NCBI GenBank assembly: GCA_029775955.1
Contig: JARVJW010000077.1
Span: 1 to 11,535, forward strand
Direction of reading: 5' to 3'
From: Nitrososphaeria archaeon
Lineage (GTDB): Archaea > Thermoproteota > Nitrososphaeria > Conexivisphaerales > UBA164
DNA length: 11,535 nt
The first letter of the stretch is position 1. Each line of letters begins with the position of its first letter. The notes under the pieces are model-generated. The model was not told the DNA's origin. It ran no database searches and saw only the letters and a list, made by a program, of their open reading frames with translations. A program made the position numbers and the translations under genes. Below are positions 6,004 through 11,535 of this stretch, piece by piece.

Positions 6004-6879
6004 ATGCATAGCGTTTTACTAGTGGGAAACTTTACCCTCGACGAAATAGTGATAGGGAATTGCCACTATTCATGCATAGGAGGCCCTCCCTCATATGCGG
6101 GGCTTTTCCTGAGCACTTACAAAGTTAAGCTTACAATTGCAGGGTGTTATGGGTATGAAACTCAAATGGTAATTGACAGCCTGAAGGGCAGAGGAGCTAA
6201 CGTAATACCTTCGTGCAATGGTTGCCAGGTAACCTCCAAGTTCAGGCTTGTTGGAAGCAAGAAAAAAATCGTCACCATAATCGATCCTGGGTGCAGGGTT
6301 ACTGACATTCCTGAAGGGTATTATGATTATGCCATAATTAACGGTGTCTGTGGGGAGGTCAGTACTGACCTAATTAATGAAATACGCAAAAGAAGCAAAT
6401 TTGTGTACTTGGACCCTCAGGGCCTGCTTAGAAAGAGAAAAAGGGGAAAAGTTGAGATGGCATTTGGGCAGGAATTAATTGAAGCAGTCAAGCACGCTGA
6501 CGTTTTAAAGGCAAACTGTGAGGAGCTTGAGCTCATAACTGGTACAGCAGACCCTGAAAAGGCGCATGACTATTTTGGAAAAAGCACAACGTTGGTGTTT
6601 TCGGAAAGTTACAGGGTCACGCAGATAGGAAACGGGAAAATTCTTGAGCTTGCATTTAAGCCACTAAGGATCTATGATGGGGTTGGCATGGGTGACCTAT
6701 TTGGCGCAGGATATGTGCTTGGGGTTATGATTTCAGGAGAGAAGATGGGGCTTGCAATGGGGCATGCAGCTGCAACTGCAAGGCCCATGGAGAGGGGACT
6801 GTTCAAGGTACCTCACTGGAGAGAGGTCATGAGCATGGCAAAATCACTAATGGGTTCTGTCAAAGAGCAACGCTTATAA
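6004..6879 (+). CDS. PfkB-family sugar or nucleoside kinase
   Basis: This is a ribokinase-fold kinase of 291 residues, close to the family norm of about 300. The N-terminus VLLVGNFTLDEIV is the typical first strand of the family. CIGGPPSYAG (24-33) is the first PfkB signature, with the glycine pair that contacts the sugar. VLKANCEELELITG (167-180) holds the NxxE element (N171, E174) that helps bind magnesium-phosphate. DGVGMGDLFGAGYVLG (225-240) is the second signature, with Asp231 as catalytic base. There the usual GAGD is GMGD, an uncommon change in the anion hole. The substrate cannot be deduced: ribose, fructose, inositol or a nucleoside are all possible. It diverges from cofE and is followed 25 bp later by the prenyltransferase fusion gene, whose TATA box overlaps the kinase stop codon. 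Confidence 0.88.
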   Translation: MHSVLLVGNFTLDEIVIGNCHYSCIGGPPSYAGLFLSTYKVKLTIAGCYGYETQMVIDSLKGRGANVIPSCNGCQVTSKFRLVGSKKKIVTIIDPGCRVTDIPEGYYDYAIINGVCGEVSTDLINEIRKRSKFVYLDPQGLLRKRKRGKVEMAFGQELIEAVKHADVLKANCEELELITGTADPEKAHDYFGKSTTLVFSESYRVTQIGNGKILELAFKPLRIYDGVGMGDLFGAGYVLGVMISGEKMGLAMGHAAATARPMERGLFKVPHWREVMSMAKSLMGSVKEQRL

Positions 6880-6881
6880 TT
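6873..6881 (+). promoter_or_regulatory. TATA box of the split-barrel-UbiA fusion gene
   Basis: CTTATAATT overlaps the kinase stop codon (6877-6879) and is centred about 28 nt before the ATG at 6905. The downstream gene therefore likely has its own leaderless transcript despite the tight spacing. Confidence 0.55.
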
Positions 6882-6904
6882 ACAATAGCACACAAATAAA
6901 CAAT

Positions 6905-8236
6905 ATGAAGGCAGAGGTCATTGAGCTCCTAAGAAAGTCCAAGACCATGTCAATCTCCACCTGCGACAATGGTCCATGGACCATAAAGGTATTTTATGCT
7001 ATGGACAGAGGGTTCATATTCCTGCTGGAAAAGGGGGGAAAAACTCTTGAAGCCATAAAAAGTGGGAGCAAAGTATCATTTGCCATTGACTTTAACAGGC
7101 CTGACCTTTTTGTGCAGGGTTATGGGAAGGTGGAAGTTGTTGGCGAACCTGGCAATCTTGATGAAGAGAGGGGGATACTCTTGGCAAAAGTTCCAGAGGA
7201 TACGCTTTTTTCAGGTTCTGGGCACACTGTAATAGTCAGACTTGTTCCGGAAATGTTAAGGGTTACAGATATGAGGGGTGAGCCAAAGAAATATATCGAG
7301 AGCTTTAATCCAGATGAAATGACGGAGAAGAAGCCGCTTACGCTGTTCAGGGCGCTCAGGCCATGGACTTTTCAGATGAGCGTCTCATCGCTCATCCTCG
7401 GCGTAATGCTTGCAGACAGGGTAAACATAATGTTCTTTATCCTTTCCATAGCCGCCTTAATAATGGCACACGGCGCTTTTAACGAACTTGGTGATTACTT
7501 TGATTACATTTCAGCTATTGACAGGCCTGAGGGACTGGGGTCAGGGGGGTCAAGGGTACTTATTGACAAATTCATGGCGCCTCGGACCCTGTTTAGCTAT
7601 TCGATTGTGCTCCTCACTTTATCTCTTTTGATAGGGTTTTACCTGATAATTGCCAGGCCTGCAATAGCCCTCTTTGTGCTTATTGGAGTGCTAGCTGGTG
7701 TGCTTTATGGGTTGCCAAAATTTGGATTAAAGTGGATAAGCCTGGGCGATGTGGGGGTTTTCCTGGCATTTGGCCCCGGCATAGTGCTTGGCTCTGTAGA
7801 GCTGCAGGGAGGTCAGGTCACTGCAAGCAGCATTCTAATATCAATTGCAATAGGAATGATCATAGTGGCTGTGCTCCATGCTAATAACTGGAGGGACATT
7901 GATTCTGATGCTTCTGTAGGAGCCAGGACAGTTGCCTCTGTGCTTGGTGAGAATGGATCACTTATTTATTACCTCGCTCTAATCTGGTTAAGTTACCCGA
8001 TATTTGCTGCAGCAGTTGCGCTTGATATCAGGTTGTGGCCTATATTGGGATCGTTGCTCACTGTGCCCTGGGCAATAAAGCTGACAAGGACAGCGCTGAA
8101 TCCCAAGGATTGGAACAGGAAACTGCTTGACATGCGCACCGGGTCATTCACAGCTCTCCACATGTACCTCTCTTTGATTTTTCTTGGGTCAGCAATTGCC
8201 ATACAGCATTTTTTAATTTTGGCAGCAATTATGTGA
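6905..8236 (+). CDS. Fusion of a flavin-type split-barrel domain with a UbiA/MenA-like prenyltransferase
   Basis: This 443-residue protein has two parts. Residues 1 to about 130 look like a pyridoxamine-phosphate-oxidase-like split barrel, a fold that binds FMN or F420: FIFLLEKGGKTLEAIKSG (37-54), SFAIDF (58-63), FVQGYGKVEVVG (69-80) and VIVRLVPEMLRVTDMRGEP (109-127). Residues about 145-443 are a UbiA-superfamily prenyltransferase with about eight or nine membrane helices. Its first Asp-rich motif is NELGDYFDYISAID (193-206), followed by GSGGSRVL (212-219). The second is NNWRDIDSDASVG (327-339). The DYFDY and GSGGSRVL blocks resemble MenA, which prenylates dihydroxynaphthoate in menaquinone synthesis. 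UbiA homologues also make archaeal lipid and haem intermediates, so the substrate is not certain. The N-terminal domain might reduce or bind a quinone or polyprenyl group; that is conjecture. The start fits a leaderless mRNA. Confidence 0.85.
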   Translation: MKAEVIELLRKSKTMSISTCDNGPWTIKVFYAMDRGFIFLLEKGGKTLEAIKSGSKVSFAIDFNRPDLFVQGYGKVEVVGEPGNLDEERGILLAKVPEDTLFSGSGHTVIVRLVPEMLRVTDMRGEPKKYIESFNPDEMTEKKPLTLFRALRPWTFQMSVSSLILGVMLADRVNIMFFILSIAALIMAHGAFNELGDYFDYISAIDRPEGLGSGGSRVLIDKFMAPRTLFSYSIVLLTLSLLIGFYLIIARPAIALFVLIGVLAGVLYGLPKFGLKWISLGDVGVFLAFGPGIVLGSVELQGGQVTASSILISIAIGMIIVAVLHANNWRDIDSDASVGARTVASVLGENGSLIYYLALIWLSYPIFAAAVALDIRLWPILGSLLTVPWAIKLTRTALNPKDWNRKLLDMRTGSFTALHMYLSLIFLGSAIAIQHFLILAAIM

Positions 8237-8346
8237 ACAAATGTGCTAAAATTCCTATAAAATGTGCATTGATCTCAGTTACTTTAATTTAAATTCAATC
8301 ATTTGATTACAGCAAAAAATAAAATGTTAAAAAAGTAAAAAATGTC
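8237..8346 (+). promoter_or_regulatory. Intergenic A/T-rich region with probable TATA box for the small gene
   Basis: AAAAAATAAAAT (about 8314-8325) is centred about 26 nt before the ATG at 8347, the spacing seen for the other leaderless genes here. Nothing else is recognised in the gap. Confidence 0.4.
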
Positions 8347-8526
8347 ATGGCCCCTTGTGAATGTCTAGATGAAAAATTAAAGAAAATACTTGATGCCATC
8401 AGGGAAATGGACAGCAAGGAATTTGAATCCCTATTAAGTAAAAGCGAACGTGAAGGAAGGACAATAGATGAACTAATAGAGGATACTTTAACAAGCAGGC
8501 GAAAAAAGGACAAACTTTCTGGGTGA
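8347..8526 (+). CDS. Small charged protein, 59 residues, unknown function
   Basis: An open frame from ATG 8347 to TGA 8524-8526 encodes 59 residues starting MAPCECLDEKLKKILDAIRE. It is rich in Lys, Glu, Asp and Arg and should be mostly helical, with a CxC pair at residues 4 and 6 and a basic tail, SRRKKDK. SEREGRTIDELIEDTL (about 33-48) recalls the two-helix part of ribbon-helix-helix regulators, where a regular pattern is EREGRSxSELIREAL. The expected N-terminal strand is not clear, so this is only a hint. A plausible TATA box, amphipathic composition, AGG/AGA arginine codons like the neighbours, and a stop exactly abutting the FBP aldolase/phosphatase gene all argue that it is real. I do not recognise the family. 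Confidence 0.68.
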   Translation: MAPCECLDEKLKKILDAIREMDSKEFESLLSKSEREGRTIDELIEDTLTSRRKKDKLSG

Positions 8527-9666
8527 TTAACTTTTTATTTTAATGCCCTTGTTTTTCAAAATTCTTTCAAGGACTTGCTTTAATGTTGTGTATTCCATAT
8601 CTTCTTCAGGCAAGCGTTCATACATAAATGGGCCATGTTGCCTCATGTAAACTGCTATTTCCATTGCCTTTTGCCTGGCGTATTGGAAGTCCTCCCCTTT
8701 GAAATAATCAACGGGAATGTGCTCTCCAAGTGCTGGCTCATCCTCAATCCCCACTATTGTACTTTTATTTATCATAAAGCCCAGGCCAACAACCCTGGGA
8801 GGACCATCAAAGAAAGTTGGGTTTGAACCATCAGAACTGCATGGGAAAAGGGGACCAACGTGAGATCCCCTCATCCAGCCACCCACAAGATTTGGAAACA
8901 TAAATGGTTGCAGAATTTCACCAACTGCAGGAAATCCTGACTGAGCCCTGAAGATGGCAACCGGGTCATCCTTGCCAACGTACTTGCCGGCTATATAACT
9001 TAGCTTATCAGTGCTGGCAACTGCAGCAGTTCCCAACGCTTTATCCTTGCTCCTTACCCTTTTGATGGTGTACTTGGTAACGTCGCCTATCAATGCAAGG
9101 TAGTCGTGCAGCTCTGCCGGCAGATCAAATGGAATGATAGTGCCTTCCTTCTGATCCATTACCTCTATTAAAAAACCGCCATTTAGCCTTGAGTCGATGA
9201 CTAAGCCAGATGTCGTAAATGGGTCAGCGTAAATCCTGGACAACGGCAAATTAAAGGCAGATGGCCCTGTTTTGTCAGCTATAATGGCAATAATGGGCTC
9301 AGCCTTCCGTGGTTCAAATTCCATTTCAGCAATTCCTGGCCCCATTCCCTTTACGTTTCCGCTAAATGCATCGCTTAACAGGTCCTGGCCAGCTGCATAT
9401 AGTCCTAGTTCCTTTGCAACCTCGGATGCCGCTTTCAGAGCATCCCATGCAAGTTTATGAACCTCCTTTGCCAATTCACCGTTACTGTGCAACATCATCA
9501 GGTGTATATCGTCCCCGACCCTTGAAATAAAGAAATCATTTATCTTTTTATTTTTAGCACCTTCCTTTAACACTTCTTTTGCGGCTTTAATTTGCTTAGG
9601 ATGAGGTGTGACATGGCCTGCCACTGAACCCACGTCGGCTTTTATATCAGTCAAAGTTATAGGCAT
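8527..9666 (-). CDS. fbp: Fructose-1,6-bisphosphate aldolase/phosphatase (archaeal bifunctional, type V FBPase)
   Basis: This enzyme joins dihydroxyacetone phosphate and glyceraldehyde 3-phosphate to FBP and then removes the C1 phosphate to give fructose 6-phosphate. That makes gluconeogenesis one-way. At 379 residues it matches the family length. Visible family blocks are TLTDIKADVGSVAGH (4-18, metal-binding aspartates), MGPGIAEMEFEPR (108-120) and TDKLSYIAGKYVGKDDP (219-235). PFMFPNLVGGWMRGSHVGPL (254-273) and DGPPRVVGLGF (287-297) follow. Tyr229 and Lys232 in GKYVGKDDP sit at the positions described for the aldolase Tyr and Schiff-base Lys in characterised crenarchaeal enzymes, so both activities should be kept. 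It is transcribed alone from a TATA-type promoter near 9691-9700, with little or no leader. Confidence 0.96.
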   Translation of the reverse strand: MPITLTDIKADVGSVAGHVTPHPKQIKAAKEVLKEGAKNKKINDFFISRVGDDIHLMMLHSNGELAKEVHKLAWDALKAASEVAKELGLYAAGQDLLSDAFSGNVKGMGPGIAEMEFEPRKAEPIIAIIADKTGPSAFNLPLSRIYADPFTTSGLVIDSRLNGGFLIEVMDQKEGTIIPFDLPAELHDYLALIGDVTKYTIKRVRSKDKALGTAAVASTDKLSYIAGKYVGKDDPVAIFRAQSGFPAVGEILQPFMFPNLVGGWMRGSHVGPLFPCSSDGSNPTFFDGPPRVVGLGFMINKSTIVGIEDEPALGEHIPVDYFKGEDFQYARQKAMEIAVYMRQHGPFMYERLPEEDMEYTTLKQVLERILKNKGIKIKS

Positions 9667-9690
9667 AATGTTTGTATCATGAATTTACCC

Positions 9691-9700
9691 TAATATATAT
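9691..9700 (-). promoter_or_regulatory. TATA box of the FBP aldolase/phosphatase gene
   Basis: On the minus strand this reads ATATATATTA, centred about 30 nt upstream of the ATG at 9666. Transcription should start within a few bases of the start codon. Confidence 0.55.
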
Positions 9701-9721
9701 GTTTTTCATAAATTTAAAGCA

Positions 9722-10480
9722 GTGTCGTATCCTGAAAATATTGTACCGCAAGATTCACAACATACCGTGAAACTTACAGATAACAACGTACTTTGGATAA
9801 TAAAACAGAAGATGACCAACCGTGATATAGCAACAATACAGAACATATCTGTAGCCAAACAGTTGCAAATACAAGCATTGTGCATAAATTGGGCAACCGG
9901 GCAGGCATTCCAAAGGTCAGTTATAAAGCACTGATGAGCGGGCAGTGGTCAAATATGAAACATAAATACAGTGTACTTGGAGAAAAGGAATGTAAGGTTT
10001 TTCCCACAATACATCAGGTGTTAACAATACTGTCTTCAGCAGAGCCAAACAAGAGCAAGCATGAAACACAGCATATCACACTGATTGGTATAAAACAGCT
10101 GATCCAAGGTGAATGGGAAAGTATCTCCCTGTGCATTTAGATGGTTCCCCAAGATTCATTGTAGGTTATGTCGTTTATGGTAACGCTAAAAAATGCAATA
10201 AAGCTGCTTGATGAATGCCAAGTGCGGCAGACCAAAAGGGGTGCTGATGGATCACAGTTCTGTCCAAACTTCAGTGAAGGGCAAGAGCCTGTTTCAGGTT
10301 AACCTTGAGGGGCTTTGCACATTGTAGGAAGTGCATAATCTGAAACCAACGGCAAGGTTCGGCATGTTCCAACAGAAGATACACCTGTTTGAAAGCGTTG
10401 ATGAATTCATACACTGACAAGCCTCACCTTTGATTACCTTAAAAAGCCTGCAGATGAGTTCTTCAGGCTTGACAGGAGGA
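9722..10480 (+). pseudogene. Decayed IS481-like DDE transposase
   Basis: A GTG at 9722 opens into KLTDNNVLWIIKQKMTNRD and IATIQNISVAK, a helix-turn-helix DNA-binding start seen in archaeal IS481/integrase-core transposases. The reading then breaks and resumes in another frame at about 9880 with GNRAGIPKVSYKA and AEPNKSKHE. The catalytic core is scattered over frames: HTDW (first Asp, near 10077) in one frame, KQLIQGEW in the next, LKNAIKLLDECQ (about 10187-10222), DGSQFC (second Asp region, about 10248-10263), then NGKV-R, where the expected Glu of NGKVERFH is missing. FQQKIHLFESVDEFIH (10367-10414) and FDYLKKPADEFFRLD close it. Several frameshifts, stops and the lost catalytic Glu show an inactive copy. 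TGTCGTATCC at 9723 could be the element's left end. The right end is not identified. Confidence 0.75.
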
Positions 10481-10485
10481 CCAGG

Positions 10486-10512
10486 TGAACTACCCCGCCC
10501 TTGCGGACGGGG
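10486..10512 (-). mobile_element. Right end of minus-strand IS200/IS605 element with 8-bp hairpin
   Basis: Read on the minus strand, CCCCGTCC-GCAA-GGGCGGGG (10512 to 10493) forms an 8-bp stem with one G-T pair and a GNRA tetraloop, followed by TAGTTCAC. This hairpin plus terminal TTCAC motif, immediately downstream of a tnpB relic, is the expected right end of an IS605-type element. Confidence 0.7.
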
Positions 10513-11535
10513 CCATGCCCGCTTGTTTGGAGCTTCAACGGCAATGCTTGCTTTCACATGCGCTTTATGTATTCGAGCATGCTAGAAGCATAATCCTCTG
10601 CGAGCGTCTCGCCTAGGTTCCCTAGGCATAGCCCTTCTTGCTTATTTGCAGCACCTACATCCCTATCAAATACTGAATGGCATGAAGGGCATACTACCAT
10701 TCTATCCGATAGGTTCAGATGCTGCACTGTGCCACAATTCATGCATACGCCAGTTGTTCTTATGAACCTGCCTACTTCCAAAGGAGTGCTTGCCTTTAGG
10801 CAATTGCAAAATCCTCCTATGGAAGTTTGCAGGATTCTCCTTCCGTAAAACTTTGACCAACTCTTATCATTTTGGTAAGCAACATATTCATAATTTGCTG
10901 TTACATAATGTGCAAGTTTGTTGTTTATATCTTCTGATTGTTCTGATGTAGAAATTCGCCTTTTATCTTTTGTAGTATTTTTGTACCTCTATTTGACCTT
11001 ACCTTTTTCTCTTTGTCATATTCAGATCTTGAAAAGGCTTTATAAAGTCTCTTTATCCTTTCAGACATTGGTATAGCGTATTGCACCTTAATTCCATTTG
11101 AGAATCTGGTTCTTTATGCCTAAGTCAATTCCTATTGCTCTGCCGTTATGCACTTTTTCCTCTTTTGGCAAGTATGCAACGACATGCATGAAGTAATCAC
11201 CATTTCTCTCTATAAAGTAGCAACCTCTGCGTTGCATGGCATTTGATCTATCCCGATTGCTTTGAAATCACCCAAGCCCTGTATATGTACTGTTTTATCC
11301 TTTATCTTATAGGTTATGCCGTATTGCATTAGGGGGATTGAATGCAGCGCCTTCCTGTACCTTATCTTTCCAGTTTTCTTTCCCTTTGCTTTCAATAAGG
11401 CTTTTGAGGTTGCTCTGCAGCCTTTTTATCAGGTATTGTTTCATCTGTGATGACAATACAATCAGCTCCCTTTCTTCGAATTTATCGCCAACCTTTACCT
11501 TTTTGTCTTTATAAGAAACAGAATCTGTTATGCCT
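10490..11535 (-). pseudogene. tnpB: Decayed tnpB (IS200/IS605 family), N-terminus beyond the window edge
   Basis: The minus strand reads as TnpB in pieces. From the window edge come VSYKDKKVKVGDKFEERELI and QMKQYLIKRLQSNLKSL. GKKTGKIRYRKALHSIPLMQ, then YGITYKIKDKTVHIQGLGDF, lie in 11210-11395. Short fragments with stops follow. 10554-10781 holds EVGRFIRTTGVCMNCG and MVVCPSCHSVFDRDVGAA, a complete four-cysteine zinc-ribbon with the following RuvC aspartate. The frame then shifts at 10554-10557, where ATGTGAAAG makes a stop in one frame while the tail KASIAVEAPNKRAWPRPQG continues in another. The three longest readable pieces lie in three different frames, so the gene is dead. Its zinc-ribbon is of a different type from the relic at 2-586, implying separate acquisition. 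Confidence 0.82.

Noticed and set aside
5161..8236. A single cofE-kinase-prenyltransferase operon
   Set aside because: cofE is on the opposite strand, and the fusion gene has its own TATA box overlapping the kinase stop codon, so separate transcripts are more likely.
8307..8513. Minus-strand open frame of 68 codons
   Set aside because: It is rich in Ser, Leu and Phe, as expected for the shadow of the charged 59-residue protein on the plus strand, and it would collide with the FBP aldolase/phosphatase terminator region.
10294..10557. Minus-strand open frame of 87 codons
   Set aside because: Its first residues are the frameshifted tail of the tnpB relic, and the rest runs through the right-end hairpin into antisense of the IS481-like relic, so it is not an independent gene.
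1..11535. Functional TnpB or transposon-derived defence system
   Set aside because: Every tnpB and transposase reading has frameshifts, stop codons or lost catalytic residues, and no associated effector or toxin-antitoxin genes are seen.

Overview
The window looks like a piece of an acidophilic, Thermoplasmatales-like euryarchaeal chromosome. Several signs point this way. There is an archaeal ATP-dependent DNA ligase, the archaeal one-domain F420 glutamate ligase CofE, and the archaeal bifunctional FBP aldolase/phosphatase. There is also a MenA-like UbiA prenyltransferase; thermoplasmas make menaquinone-type quinones. Most protein genes have an A/T-rich TATA-like box about 25-30 nt before the ATG and no room for a leader, so their mRNAs look leaderless. 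Arginine is mostly AGG/AGA. The lineage is an inference; no species can be named from this sequence alone.

Layout. 1-590 is the decayed 3' end of an IS200/IS605-type tnpB, closing in a perfect 10-bp hairpin. 601-752 is a 140-bp non-coding element with 14-bp terminal inverted repeats and a 6-bp direct repeat on both sides (MITE-like). 813-896 is tRNA-Ser(GCU). 904-1141 holds no recognised gene but ends in an IS605-like right-end hairpin that touches the stop codon of a minus-strand membrane glycosyltransferase (1138-2337). 2341-3404 is filled mainly by a second, strongly decayed tnpB.

The central block, 3405-9666, is intact housekeeping sequence. It holds DNA ligase (+), cofE (-), a PfkB-family kinase (+), a fusion of a flavin-type split-barrel domain with a UbiA/MenA-like prenyltransferase (+), a 59-residue small protein (+), and FBP aldolase/phosphatase (-). 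Genes are packed tightly: ligase and cofE overlap tail to tail by 20 bp, the small gene and the FBP aldolase/phosphatase gene meet with no gap, and cofE and the kinase gene diverge from a 72-bp promoter region.

9722-11535 is a second mobile-element graveyard: a frameshifted IS481-like DDE transposase on the plus strand, followed by a third decayed tnpB on the minus strand that runs off the window edge.

How the genes may work together: the intact genes touch replication/repair (ligase), F420 tailoring (CofE), quinone or lipid prenylation (split-barrel-UbiA fusion), gluconeogenesis (FBP aldolase/phosphatase) and surface or lipid glycosylation (glycosyltransferase). They do not form one obvious pathway. 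The most unusual protein is the split-barrel-UbiA fusion. The most unusual DNA structures are the MITE-like element beside the tRNA gene and the varied tnpB right-end hairpins. I see no convincing new defence system, CRISPR array or prophage.
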